Source of the DNA: Bradyrhizobium sp. CB1015 | Lineage (GTDB): Bacteria; Pseudomonadota; Alphaproteobacteria; Rhizobiales; Xanthobacteraceae | Assembly: GCF_025200925.1 (NCBI RefSeq) | Contig: NZ_CP104174.1 | Span: forward strand, 1,364,001 to 1,428,000 | Direction: 5' to 3' | DNA length: 64,000 bases | Part shown: positions 39,749-49,094 of the stretch, piece by piece | Layout of the letters: every line of letters begins with the position of its first letter | How positions within the stretch are numbered: position 1 is the stretch's first letter | Notes under the pieces: generated by a model | Told to the model about the DNA's origin: nothing | Seen by the model: only the letters and a program-made list of their open reading frames with translations | Database searches by the model: none | Translations under genes and position numbers: made by a program

Positions 39749-40094
39749 TTATCCGACCCGCGTCGGACGCTGGGTTTCTTGCGGATTGCGCCAATCGATC
39801 CCGGACAGCAGGTAGCTCAACTGCGCCAGCGAGATCGTTACCGCTTCACCGGCAACCGATGGCCAGATAAACTTTTTTCTCTCGAGTTTTTTTGAACAAG
39901 CAGGCTCCCTGACCATCGTGCCAGATCACCTTCACAAGATCGCTGCGGCGACCGCGGAAGACAAACAAATGACCGCTGAGCGGTTCTTTGTGCAGCACCT
40001 CCTGCACTTGGAGGGCCAGCGATGGAAAGCCTCTGCGCATATCCGTGTAGCCTGTAGCCAGCCACACTCGCACATTCCCTGGTACAGAAATCAT
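39749..40094 (-). pseudogene. tnpB: IS66 tnpB with a frameshift at an A7 run
   Basis: From ATG 40094 the frame reads MISVPGNVRVWLATGYTDM, HLFVFRGRRSDLVKVIWHDG and GACLF as in IS66 TnpB. At seven consecutive A residues (about 39889-39895, minus strand) it leaves frame and stops early at about 39846. Skipping one A restores LERKKFIWPS, VAGEAVTISLAQLSYLL and SGIDWRNPQ to a stop at 39749. This is either an inactivating insertion or a site of transcriptional slippage. The ATGA overlap with tnpA (40091-40094) is intact. Confidence 0.88.
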
Positions 40095-40492
40095 CGGCGT
40101 CCAAGCACATCGAGGACCCGCGCCAACGCCTCCGGATCGACGTGCGCATCCACCCGGATGCACCGTCGGTTGCCGAGATCGATCTCTATCAATCCAGTAC
40201 GCGCGGCTGCCGCCGAGCGAACTCGGCCATCAACCGTAGGCAAAAGCTTCGGAGTTTCTTCAGCCGAGGCCGCTACGGCGGCGATCTGCACCGGCGTAAA
40301 AGATGGTGCAACTTGTTCCGATGTCCGTGCTTGTCGACGCCAGGTAAACACCAGACTGGCCGCTACTCCGTTGCGCCGCGCAACCTCAGTTACCTTCGCG
40401 CCCGGTGCCAGCGTCTCCTCGACAATCCGTGCCTTGTCGTCCTGCGACCAACGCCGCCGCCGCTCGAGCCCGCCCAAAACTTCGACCCGCAT
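40091..40492 (-). CDS. tnpA: IS66 TnpA
   Basis: The 133-aa IS66 Orf1 product has an N-terminal helix-turn-helix of the transposase type: RRRWSQDDKARIVEETL, KVTEVARRNGVAASLVFTWRR. Its C-terminal part is of the usual IS66 type (LIEIDLGNRRCIRVD, then DPEALARVLDVL). It is full length and starts 87 nt inside the right terminal inverted repeat. Confidence 0.93.
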   Translation of the reverse strand: MRVEVLGGLERRRRWSQDDKARIVEETLAPGAKVTEVARRNGVAASLVFTWRRQARTSEQVAPSFTPVQIAAVAASAEETPKLLPTVDGRVRSAAAARTGLIEIDLGNRRCIRVDAHVDPEALARVLDVLGRR

Positions 40493-40587
40493 CGCCTGAT
40501 GACCTTAAAGCTAGACCTAAGGTCACACGCTTCGCGAATTACCACCCGTCACGCAAGACGGTCCTCGTCGGAGCGGTACGGAAGAGC

Positions 40588-40983
40588 ATGCTCCGCCGCA
40601 AGATCAGCTTGGTGGACTGTTCATTGAGTCATGGCGCGAGCTCACGACAGCAATCCGTATGACTAGTTTGATCGATCTTTTACAGCTCGATTCCGTGCGG
40701 CCCTAAGCACCCGGTGCATCACTTCGCTTTTGATCTCGCAGGCGATCTCGTTGACGTTGAGGTCCGAGCGACCGCTGGGCCTCGGCATCGCCCGTCAGAC
40801 CCGCTTCGGCCCCGTTGGTTCAGCCGAATTTGAAACTCCTCGCCCATCGCATCGATGAGCCGATCGTCCATTGCTGCGTACTTATCCATTCGGTCGATAG
40901 ATCTGATCAAGAAAATCAATTTTACCGCTTGCAGCGTCGTCAGATAGACCGTCGAGAGCGGCTGGGGCTAACCTAGGGAAGCG
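40588..40983. other. Intergenic, no recognised gene
   Basis: Continuation of the sequence split by the IS66 element, then the upstream region of the small secreted protein. A GTCAG at about 40938 followed by GAGAGCGGCT loosely resembles a tts half-site but has the wrong spacing. Confidence 0.45.
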
Positions 40984-41199
40984 ATGTCTCGAATGAAAAA
41001 GTCTGTGTTAGTGACCGCGAGCGCCCTCGCGCTTGCAACGGCGGTGGTGCCTCCTTTTGCTGCAAACGTTGCCGCGCAGCCGGTTGCGGCGAGTGCGCCG
41101 GTAGCCGATACATCATATCCTGAGTGCGTGGATGACCCGTTGAATGGCATCTGCGATCTGTTTTTTTGCTTGACGGATCCCTCGTGCGTCCGGCACTGA
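40984..41199 (+). CDS. Small secreted protein with four cysteines (71 aa)
   Basis: The peptide starts MSRMKKSVLVTASALALATA, a clear signal peptide with basic n-region and Ala-rich h-region, probably cleaved near residue 31 (NVAAQ). The mature part of about 40 residues holds four cysteines (48, 57, 62, 68) in an acidic context (YPECVDDPLNGICDLFFC, then LTDPSC), suggesting two disulfides. AGGGAAG lies just upstream of ATG 40984. A strong hairpin follows the gene. It resembles no family I know; a periplasmic or secreted host-facing peptide is possible (inference). Confidence 0.65.
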   Translation: MSRMKKSVLVTASALALATAVVPPFAANVAAQPVAASAPVADTSYPECVDDPLNGICDLFFCLTDPSCVRH

Positions 41200-41242
41200 C
41201 AACGGGAAACATATCAAGCAGAGAATGAGGGTCGACCCTCGT

Positions 41243-41268
41243 GCGGCCGCTGCTCCGACAGCGGCCGC
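41243..41268 (+). terminator. Hairpin downstream of the four-cysteine protein gene
   Basis: Perfect 10-bp arms GCGGCCGCTG and CAGCGGCCGC enclose a 6-nt loop, 44 nt after the stop; the T tract is short. A separate 14-nt palindrome GAGGGTCGACCCTC sits at 41227-41240. Confidence 0.55.
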
Positions 41269-41594
41269 GTCCTTATGCCGTATGGTTGCGCTGGCAGATA
41301 GTATAAGCCGGGCCTATTTGTTCTCTAAAGGCTATGATCAGAGTGACGGCTCACTTACAGCCCGTCGGTGACGCCCGCTGATCGTGCAACTGCCGCATCG
41401 GCGAAGATCGGGTAAACGGAAACAAGTCATTTCAGACGGCGCCACTGCGCTCCGACAGGAGCTCCTGCTCGATGTAAAGCTGCTCCAATTTTTCAGGATA
41501 GATTGCTTTTACGTGCTGGCCCCATAGCCGTCCTCCGGCTCGATGTTTCGCATTTCGGGCATCATAGATGTCATCCTCACCTGTTCGGGTATGA
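41269..41594. other. Intergenic, no recognised gene
   Basis: A convergent gap between the small secreted protein and the transporter gene. Nothing further is seen. Confidence 0.5.
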
Positions 41595-42941
41595 CTAAAG
41601 CAGCGGTCGTGGCGTTACGGCCGTTCGTCTATGGTCGGGCACATAATTGAGTGGCGCCGTCTCCGGCATCATAAGCATGGCACAAAGCGCGGCCGCGCCC
41701 GCGAAAAGCATGTACCAGGCGGGCACGAGTGCACTCCCGGTAAGATGGATGAGCCAGGTGACGATCGGTTGAGCTGTGCCTCCAAAAATCGCTATCGCAA
41801 AAGCGTAGATCGTCGCGAACGCGCGACCACGAATGTACTTGGGCAAACCTTCGGCCATGCTCACGTAGAAGGCGCTATACGGAATCGTTCCGATCAGGGT
41901 GAGCACGCCGAGACCTCCTAGAAGTGCGAAGGCACTGCGGCTCTCTGCAATCCACAAGAATACCGGATAGGTCATCAGCAATGCAGTGACCTGCGGCCAT
42001 ATCATGATAGGCCGACGGCCTACGCGGTCGGCGAGCAGGCCGCCCAACAGTGCTGCAGAAATTCCGACCGTGTTGCTGATGAGCGTAGTAGCAAAGGCGA
42101 GAGGCGTGGAAACGCGGAGGGTGTTCAACGCGTAGGTCGTCATGTATCCCGTAACATAAGTCGTGATCGTGCAGCTGGCCAAGATGACAAATCCCAAGCT
42201 CATGATGCGGCGATCGGTAGGCCGTCGCCCCTCAGGCTGGGTGACAGGAACCGGCGCCTCGGGGCGGTGCAGCGTTTCGGGCAGGACGCTCCGCAACCAA
42301 AATCCAAACGGCAACGTGGCCGCGCCGAGCAACAGCGCGACCCGCCATCCGTACGCATTGAGCGCTTCGCTTGTCATGGTGAGCGAGAGTATTTCTCCAA
42401 CCAACGCTCCGGCCGTCGCAGCTACCTGTTGGCTCGCGGGCTGAAAGGAGACCGCAAGACCGCGGGCTTTGGTGGGGGCCGCTTCCATCAAGTAGGCTGT
42501 CGTTGGACCGACTTCACCTCCGAGAGCAAAGCCCTGCAGCAAGCGTGCGAAAATGGCTAGCAACGGAGCGGCAAGTCCTATTGTCTCGTACGATGGCGTG
42601 ATAGCCAATAACAGGACCGCGGCGCTCATCATGGCAAAGCTGGCAATCATCGCCGGTCGGCGGCCGGCCCGATCCGAATACGAGCCGAGCACGATGGCTC
42701 CGATCGGCCTGGTCACAAAGCCTGCGCCGAAGGTTCCGAGTGACAGCATGAGGCTGACAAACTGGTCAGTTGCCGGGAAGAACGCCTGACCGATCTGTAT
42801 TGCGAAAAAGCTATAGGTCCCGAAGTCGTAGAATTCGATGATGTTGCCGATGGTTGCGCCCAACACCGCGCGGCGTGTCAAGCGTTCGTCTGCCGGACCG
42901 AGGACCGGCTCCAGCCTCTCTGGAGTAAATTGCCTCGCCAT
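41595..42941 (-). CDS. MFS transporter of the metabolite:H+ symporter (MHS) type
   Basis: A 448-aa inner-membrane protein with about 12 predicted spans. MHS-type signatures include IGNIIEFYDFGTYSFFA in the first span, GSYSDRAGRRPAMI between spans 2 and 3, RLLQGFALGGEVGPTTAYLMEAAP, and ADRVGRRPIMIW in the second half. Relatives carry citrate, shikimate, alpha-ketoglutarate or osmolytes; the substrate cannot be read here. ATG 42941 is used because the longer frame adds only a poorly composed leader. It is transcribed alone. Confidence 0.9.
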   Translation of the reverse strand: MARQFTPERLEPVLGPADERLTRRAVLGATIGNIIEFYDFGTYSFFAIQIGQAFFPATDQFVSLMLSLGTFGAGFVTRPIGAIVLGSYSDRAGRRPAMIASFAMMSAAVLLLAITPSYETIGLAAPLLAIFARLLQGFALGGEVGPTTAYLMEAAPTKARGLAVSFQPASQQVAATAGALVGEILSLTMTSEALNAYGWRVALLLGAATLPFGFWLRSVLPETLHRPEAPVPVTQPEGRRPTDRRIMSLGFVILASCTITTYVTGYMTTYALNTLRVSTPLAFATTLISNTVGISAALLGGLLADRVGRRPIMIWPQVTALLMTYPVFLWIAESRSAFALLGGLGVLTLIGTIPYSAFYVSMAEGLPKYIRGRAFATIYAFAIAIFGGTAQPIVTWLIHLTGSALVPAWYMLFAGAAALCAMLMMPETAPLNYVPDHRRTAVTPRPLL

Positions 42942-43469
42942 CCTCGACCTGATCTGGAGCGCGATCCATGGCCCGAACATTTCGACCAGACAGGTCGCGC
43001 AAAGTTGCATTCCACTTGCCCGAGTTCGTCCTCACGGCCATCGCCTGTTCACATGTAGGCTAAAGCGTGTCACGACGAACCTCACGGTAATCTCTGCAAT
43101 AAAAATGCCCGCCTTTCGCGGCCCATTTTACCCTTGATCTGATGACTGGCCTTGCCGGCAAGACAAATATGAGAACCTGCTATAGTTGTCGGGCACCCAG
43201 ACATTGCGCTGCTTTGGCGAGTTTGAGACAAATTGGCGGGTGCCGAACACGATCGGCGATGTCTCGCGCCCTTTCAGCCTCGGCCAGGTTGCGTCCGCTC
43301 CGTGAGGCGTCAGCGGGCCACGCCTTTCGTCGCCAAGCCGATTGTCGCCGCTCAGCGCGCCTGCGGCGGTCTCTCGCGCGCCGGGCAAGATCCACCACTC
43401 ATCGGTGCTCCACCTTTGTGTCGCGGCCGGGTCCCGTCTAGCGGGCGAACCGGCTGCTCACGGGTCGCT
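42942..43469. other. Upstream region of the transporter, decayed sequence
   Basis: No intact gene. The right part (from about 43230) may belong to the relaxase remnant that follows, but no motif is clear before 43470. Confidence 0.4.
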
Positions 43470-43680
43470 CGCGTCTGGCGACCGCCAAGGCCCAGGTCGT
43501 CCGTCATAAGGTGCGTTCGGCGCTGCCCGCCCGCGCATGTTGGCTATCTCCTGCGCGAGGGCCTCACCCGGGACTGGGAGAAGGCCCGGCTATTTGGCCC
43601 AACGGCGACGAGGCCGATCTCAAGTCGTTCGGTGAGCGCTGCCAAAGGTTCAGGGGCGTACATCTTGGTCAACCACTTAG
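43470..43680 (+). pseudogene. Remnant of a VirD2-type relaxase (DUF3363-like)
   Basis: Across at least two frames the plus strand encodes KAQVVRHKVRS, then HVGYLLREGLTRDWEKARLFG and NGDEADLKSFGERCQ, which matches the conserved core of rhizobial mobilisation relaxases. One-base deletions near 43540 and 43600 break the frame. Flanking parts of the protein are not recognisable. This is a fossil of a conjugative or mobilisable element. Confidence 0.55.
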
Positions 43681-43957
43681 AGAGCTGTTAAGGCAAACCA
43701 GCGACGCATACCCAGGAGTTACCGTTCGTGCGCCCGCAACGGGCGAGCACGAATGTGCCCTACGGTTCTTCGCCAACGGACGCTTGGAGGAAGCGGACAT
43801 TTCAGCGGCGACCTCGCCACCGCGCGCACGAAATTACGACGATTTTCCTTATTCAGGACACCAGTGAATTCTCTTTCCAACGCCCTGAGACGAGTGCCAT
43901 CTGCATGACGCAGAGCGTCCATAGCAGCCGGGACAAAGTTGGCGGTTCCTATTGCCT

Positions 43958-44140
43958 CACCTGAGGATGTAACGTTCCGCTTGCCCGATGTAGCTCCGGC
44001 TGTCAGTCCGAGGTTGTATCATGGCGCGCAGGGTTCGAGGCACTGGGGACTTCGCGGAGTACCCACTACACGCAGCGGCAGTCCCCGGATCACCGGCACC
44101 GAGCACCCTTAGCCGTGCGCGGGAGGATCGTCTCAGCTGC
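43958..44140 (+). repeat. Diverged direct repeat, left copy (right copy 45470-45640)
   Basis: Both copies share, in order, ATTGCCTCA, CTGAGGATGT, CGATGTAGCTC, GCGCGCAGG-like and CCCA(C/T)TACACGC segments, at roughly 75% identity by eye. They flank the 195-aa effector gene in the same orientation, about 1.5 kb apart. Confidence 0.6.
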
Positions 44141-44527
44141 TTTTGCGTCTCAGCGATTTCGTTCTCTCAGGTAAACACTTCGCTCCGCGGTTGCCGGACT
44201 CTCACGTAGGTCTCGCTTTCGTCTGTTCTCGCGCTGGCGCGGCTATCGCGGTCATTCTGGTTAGCGGCCCCGAGCATAGGCTCGAAGCGTCCGCCAGAAC
44301 GACGGGTCGCGGGCAGAGGTCGAAATGCACATGTTCGGTGCAAGACTGGGTCTGGCCGCGGTCCGCATCACCTGGACCTCCTAACCAGCTTTACGCCCAG
44401 GTGAACGCAATGCACGACGCAGACCCACGCGCCGACTGCGAGGCCAGGCGGAATGAGACTTGGCTCGGAGATGATCGCATCAGACGTGGCAGATGCGGCT
44501 GCGGGTTTGTCTCCTTCTTCGACCTTT
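44141..44527. other. Intergenic upstream of a tts box
   Basis: No gene is recognised between the left direct repeat and the tts box. Confidence 0.5.
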
Positions 44528-44549
44528 GTCAGCTTCTCGAAAGCCAGCC
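44528..44549 (+). promoter_or_regulatory. tts box (TtsI binding site)
   Basis: GTCAGCTTCTCGAAAGCCAG matches the consensus in all but two positions. It ends about 127 nt before the 195-aa effector start. Confidence 0.88.
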
Positions 44550-44676
44550 TCTTTAACATTCGACCTTGGCCACTCGATGACGAAGCCAGCCATCTCTGAA
44601 TTCGTGACGAACTCAGCTCATTCCCTGGGGGAGATCTTCAAGAAGCCGTTGTTCTCACAACAGAAAGGAGAGCTTT

Positions 44677-45264
44677 ATGGATCCGAACCCGATCGACAAT
44701 GCCCGTTCCCCGGAATCGCCAACAGCGCACGTCTGGACACAGGAAGATCATGATTTGTTCAGTCAGATCATGAATGAAGCTGGCCCATCATCACCTGCCG
44801 CACCTGAGGAAGCGGTAGATGTCACATTCGCCGCTCCACAGAGATTTTTACACGGTTCGCAAATCGCCCCTGACGCGATGGTTGAGAGGCTGTTCCACCA
44901 CGGTCTCTTGCCGGACTCGGACCAGCCGACGATGACCTATGAAATCCAAGGTCACCGCTACACGGCCGGTTTGGATGAGTCCAATCGCGTTCGTTTTGTT
45001 CATAACCCTGCGGAGGACCAAGTGGTTGGGGTCGGCCGGGCGGGGGTACCGGACTTCGGAGCCTTCTTCGCGGAGAAATGGCGCTACGGAATGCCGCTAG
45101 CACAGCAATGGGCCACACCTGCTCTAATGGAGAAGCTGCGCCACGACGGTTTTATGCCGACCGCAGATAACTCCACCACGATCCTACTTAACGGACGGGC
45201 CTACAAAGCCGAATTAGCCGAAGGAGGGTTCGTTAGGCTTACACGGGAGACAACCCCGCTGTGA
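44677..45264 (+). CDS. Putative type III effector made of two copies of the shared 65-aa module (195 aa)
   Basis: An upstream tts box and the ribosome binding site AAAGGAG support expression. The protein starts MDPNPIDN, like other effectors here, and has an acidic, Ser/Pro-rich leader of about 45 residues. The rest is two copies of the module also found at the C-terminus of the 813-aa effector: copy 1 with FLHGSQIAPDAM, GLLPDSDQPTMTYEI, HRYTAGL and FVHNP; copy 2 with ATPALMEKLRHDGFMP, LNGRAYKAELAEGG and VRL. It has no other domain, so it shows that the module can stand alone. Function is unknown; a binding module is the natural guess. Confidence 0.8.
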   Translation: MDPNPIDNARSPESPTAHVWTQEDHDLFSQIMNEAGPSSPAAPEEAVDVTFAAPQRFLHGSQIAPDAMVERLFHHGLLPDSDQPTMTYEIQGHRYTAGLDESNRVRFVHNPAEDQVVGVGRAGVPDFGAFFAEKWRYGMPLAQQWATPALMEKLRHDGFMPTADNSTTILLNGRAYKAELAEGGFVRLTRETTPL

Positions 45265-46697
45265 ACCGATCGCGCGTGGCTGGAGGCCTGCGATCACTTC
45301 GGTTGTCCTTAGCTGGAGAGACATTCGCCCAATAGTGGATTATTCGCGCAGCCAGTGGGTACGCATCCTCGGGCCCACTGGCAGCCCACGAGATGAACGG
45401 TCATCCTGGACGTTTCGTCCGCGTGGCGCCGGCCTGTCAGTCCCCCCTGCCATATTGCCTGGGAATTGCCTCATCTGAGGATGTTAGTTTCGCTTGATCG
45501 ATGTAGCTCTGGCTATCGGCCAGTCCGGGATTGCACCATGCCGCGCAGGATCGGAAGTTTCTGGAGACGCGCGGAATGCCCATTACACGCGGCCAGCGCC
45601 GAAGCTTTAGCCGTGCGGGATGATCGTCTCGGCTGCTTTGCCTCTGAGCAATCCCAACAAGCTCTGCTATGGTGTGGTGCAGGCCGAACTGTTCGGGGCG
45701 TTGCTTCGCGAGGCGACCGAGAATTGCATGCGCGGTCAGACGGAGCTCGGCCGCAAGCCAGCGCTCGATGTCGGCTGGGTCCGCGCAAGTTGGGTAGCGA
45801 AACCGCTGACCTGGAGGGGTTACTCGGAAACAGCGAAGGCCCTGCCTAGATAGCCTCGGCGGACGCGCGAGGTATTCTCAAGGAGCTGGCAGCAAAGGTC
45901 GCGTAGCCGCAACCACTGCCGCAAGTGGCTTCGCGCAGCGGTGGGGATCGCGTAAGCGTATTTGTCGGTCGGGAGTCCGGTCAATTGGCACTACCAGATC
46001 TGGGCGTTTTGCAAGCAGTATCGCCGTAGGATCACGGCAATGAGCGCATGCACATAGGTGTGCGCAATCTGCTTCGAAACGCGGAAAAGAACGCCATGGC
46101 GAACATCAATCTCAATTCCAAATCTCTTGCAGGTGCACGCGCCGGACAGCGGGCCATCACCGCCCTAAAAGTCATTGTATGGAGAGCGCTGGCCCCGAGA
46201 CGCCGAGGTTTCCAGATGACACGCGGAATGAAGCCGATGGCGCGGATGGTCGCAGCAACAAGGCGCGCGCTCGCCATGTACGATCTCGACCGGTGCTGCG
46301 CAATCTGGTGGCTCTATAGTCTCCATTTCGGATTCACCGGCGACGTGATGTTGGGGCTCGCTGCGGTCTCGGTTGCCCACGAGAGATCCCGCTGCGGAAT
46401 TTAGAAATCGTGCATCGAGCGCATCCCAGCCCGGTCGCAATGGCGCGCACAATCGGCTTTGAAGCGAGTTCGTCCGGACCAAGAAATCGAGCTGTTATTA
46501 GTGGACGAGCTTTGGTTCGGGGGCAGAGTTGCGCCCGCCTCATCAAAGGCGGGTGATATGCAATCGTAGCAACCCGGCGAACAGCGTGATCGCGACATGC
46601 CAATCCTCGGCGGCAATTGCGCGCCGAGGACTGGTCATCAGCAAACTTCAGAACGGCATCTAAGAATCTGAAGTCGGGAGCCTCGTTAGTGAGGTCC
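45265..46697. other. Region without a recognised intact gene
   Basis: It contains the right copy of the direct repeat (45470-45640) followed by an open plus-strand stretch (about 45620-45853) with no known family. Frames at 46048-46404 and on the minus strand look like chance openings. Confidence 0.45.
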
Positions 46698-48395
46698 TTA
46701 ATTGAGCTTATAAGAGGCCTGAAAGCACGTACCCCACCGTTCCATGCTGTACTTCGCAAGAATGCGCGGGTCACCGACGCAGCCGCTGCTGCTGCACAAA
46801 GAGTCGCTGTCCTTTTTGGTCCACATGGCCCAATAGCGGCCACCGACCCCGACGCTGATGTTCTGGGTGAGGAAGTAGGACAACACGCCCGCAATCTGGA
46901 CTCCGCCACCACCATTGCCGCGTTGTTCGTCAAAGGTGGTCTTGGGACGCAAGAGATGATAGTCGCGGCCTTTGAAATCGGTCCAGGGCAGGTAAGCGAC
47001 ATCAGCATTGAGGCGCCAGCGCTCGGTCAGCATAGTTTCGGCGCTCAGGCCGATTCGAGGCGCATTCCATTGAGTATCCTCCACACCGACGATCCTAGTG
47101 TCGCCCGGCTTCAGACATGCTTCATCCTGAGGCGCGACCCGAACGCAACCAATGGTATCTGAGCTCTGGCTGTAATAGGCCCAGCCTATAAATGCACCGA
47201 CCTTGTAGTTCGCGCTGCGCAGGAAATCGTAACCGGCGTCCGCCGTGTAATATGCGAACCTTCCGTTTGACTGACCTGAAAGAGTATTTTGGTACGGGTA
47301 TCCTTCCTGCTGGACCAGCCAATCTTCGTCGTTCATCTTCCCCTTGTTGAAGCTTCCGATCCCAAGGTTGCCCTTCAGGAACACTCCCCAGGGACTGTCG
47401 ACCCGGCCGAATACCTCCCCCGAAAGCCCGTTCAGTCCGTGATAAGTGAGCCGCGATACGAGTATGCTGGGGTCTAGGGCATCGTTATTATTAAGTGCGC
47501 TGTGATCCCATTGGAATCGTCCCCGGCTCAGCCAGAGCCGCGAGCCGCCTTCGAACGACCAACCAGGCGCGTCGGGAATGGATGGTACGCTGCCCGCTGA
47601 TTTCGCATACGGCGCATCGGACCTTGGTGCGGCCTCTGGGTCCACACCAAAGTGGTAGTTCAGACCAACTCTTCCGATGTGATAGTTGCTGGATAGGCTG
47701 GTTGTGTTCGCCGGCAGAATCGCAGGCGGAGATAACTGCACTGTCGAAGCGGTGGCGACACTTGGTCCGCCGAAATGCAGATAGTCATACTCGACATTCA
47801 CCGACCATGCCGGCGTAAGGGCTCGCTCGAGACCGAGCGCGATCACGCCGCCAACTCGGCCATAATCGAAATGGGTTTTCTCCTGTGGCTGGTTCTCCGG
47901 TTCCACGTTGTTGACGACGTCGCCCCGATTGTTTTGCCAGGCTACGCCTGCCTTGAGATAGGCAAGCGTTTGCCCGAGCGGACCGAAGGCGTAGCCGATG
48001 CGGCCGGTCCCGGTCGCAAAGAGGTTGGGACCTGCGTTGCAGTTTGCGCTTACAATCAAGTGGGAGGCGGCTAGGCAGGTGTTTGAGCCGTTGGCGGCAG
48101 CTGCGCTGGCATCCAGTTCGAGGCCGAACACCCAACTGTTGTTCTGCCAATTGTAGCCGATCTGGCCACCTGCGACGAACGATGGAATATCGACGCTGCC
48201 GCCATAGATCGACGGGCCAAAGGGATTGCTAAAGGAGGTTCGGCCGTACCCGCCGCCGGCGTGACCGCCAATGTAGCCTCCAGACCAGTTCCACACCGCC
48301 GGTGGCAGTACTTGTCGCTCGAGGTTCGCCATAGCTCTACCCGATGTGACGAGCGCCATCGTCGTAGCACCCAAAAAGAGAACTCTTGATCGCAT
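46698..48395 (-). CDS. Outer-membrane protein with two beta-barrel domains
   Basis: The 565-aa protein starts MRSRVLFLGATTMALVTSGR with a signal peptide ending near residue 24. Residues of about 35-260 form an Omp25/Omp31-type barrel, with the rhizobial NWSGGYIGGHAGGGYG opening, alternating beta-strands and an aromatic end (VGLNYHFG). After a Pro/Ser linker a second barrel-like domain follows (about 295-565), with GWSFEGGSRLWLSRG, GLSGEVFGRVDSPWGVF and ending FQASYKLN, an outer-membrane insertion-type end. The second part vaguely recalls omptin-type barrels, without confirmation of active-site residues. ATG 48395 is preferred to the GTG at 48410. Confidence 0.8.
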   Translation of the reverse strand: MRSRVLFLGATTMALVTSGRAMANLERQVLPPAVWNWSGGYIGGHAGGGYGRTSFSNPFGPSIYGGSVDIPSFVAGGQIGYNWQNNSWVFGLELDASAAAANGSNTCLAASHLIVSANCNAGPNLFATGTGRIGYAFGPLGQTLAYLKAGVAWQNNRGDVVNNVEPENQPQEKTHFDYGRVGGVIALGLERALTPAWSVNVEYDYLHFGGPSVATASTVQLSPPAILPANTTSLSSNYHIGRVGLNYHFGVDPEAAPRSDAPYAKSAGSVPSIPDAPGWSFEGGSRLWLSRGRFQWDHSALNNNDALDPSILVSRLTYHGLNGLSGEVFGRVDSPWGVFLKGNLGIGSFNKGKMNDEDWLVQQEGYPYQNTLSGQSNGRFAYYTADAGYDFLRSANYKVGAFIGWAYYSQSSDTIGCVRVAPQDEACLKPGDTRIVGVEDTQWNAPRIGLSAETMLTERWRLNADVAYLPWTDFKGRDYHLLRPKTTFDEQRGNGGGGVQIAGVLSYFLTQNISVGVGGRYWAMWTKKDSDSLCSSSGCVGDPRILAKYSMERWGTCFQASYKLN

Positions 48396-49094
48396 AATGA
48401 TTGCCTGCACTTTCCCGAGACGCGGTCCCGCTCGCTAAGTATCGCCGCACGGCAAATCGTCGCAGCGGCCAGACACGTAATGACGCGCCGGGCCGCTCCG
48501 AAGATCATCGCACCACGATTGGTGATGATGTCCTGAACGAAGCAAGCCGCGTGCCGGACTAATTCGTATATTTTGCAGGAGTTTCCTAAGAGTGTGTCGC
48601 GTCAACTCTCTACGTTGGTTTGAAGGCGGACAATTGAGCGTCGGTAGCACTGCATTGCGCGGCGAGGGTGGAAGGCGCGCGCATGTGCGACTTTCATGTT
48701 TTTTCGATTGCAATGTGCGCGGACCCGTTCCGCTCTGACTGAACAGCGTCATTCAAAGTGCAGTGTTCTTTTCCAGCACGAGCTGCCGTGACGGCCAGCG
48801 GCCGGTCGTTGCAAGTTTAGTTCGTGTTAGTTTTGGGAGCGTGAGTGCGCGAGAAAGCGAGCTCGTGTCCGGACCACTTTAGCGCGCCCGTTGTCTTGCG
48901 GCTTTCGTCGGCTTCGCGGCGTCCTCGAATGCTTTAGGGTGACCGGCGCGATATCCCTTCGCACAAGGTTTGCGAGGTCCACATGCTCAAGGCAATTCAT
49001 GCCCAGCAGAGTTGTGAATGGCCGAACGGAAGGCGCAAGCGATCGTCGAAGATTTACGGACTGCGACGATGAGCAAGGTGGCCGCCGCGCAAAC
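48396..49094. other. Intergenic between the OMP gene and a protease pseudogene
   Basis: No gene is recognised. The part after about 48890 may be the degraded 5' end of the prolyl-oligopeptidase gene, but it does not match the family visibly. Confidence 0.45.

Larger units (their letters stand above)
36014..40579 (-). mobile_element. IS66-family insertion sequence carrying a group II intron
   Basis: The left end is GTACGCATACCACGAGGACC (36014) and the right end reads inversely as GTACCGCTCCGACGAGGACC (40579 going left), giving clear terminal inverted repeats. Both ends are bounded by GGAAGAGC. The element carries tnpA, tnpB and tnpC on the minus strand. Length is 4566 bp, or 2614 bp without the intron, as expected for IS66. 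The exact target duplication indicates a fairly recent insertion. A decayed second copy starts at 59191. Confidence 0.95.

Noticed and set aside
40938..40975. tts-like sequence upstream of the four-cysteine protein gene
   Set aside because: It has GTCAG and an AGCGGCT but the spacing does not fit the tts consensus.
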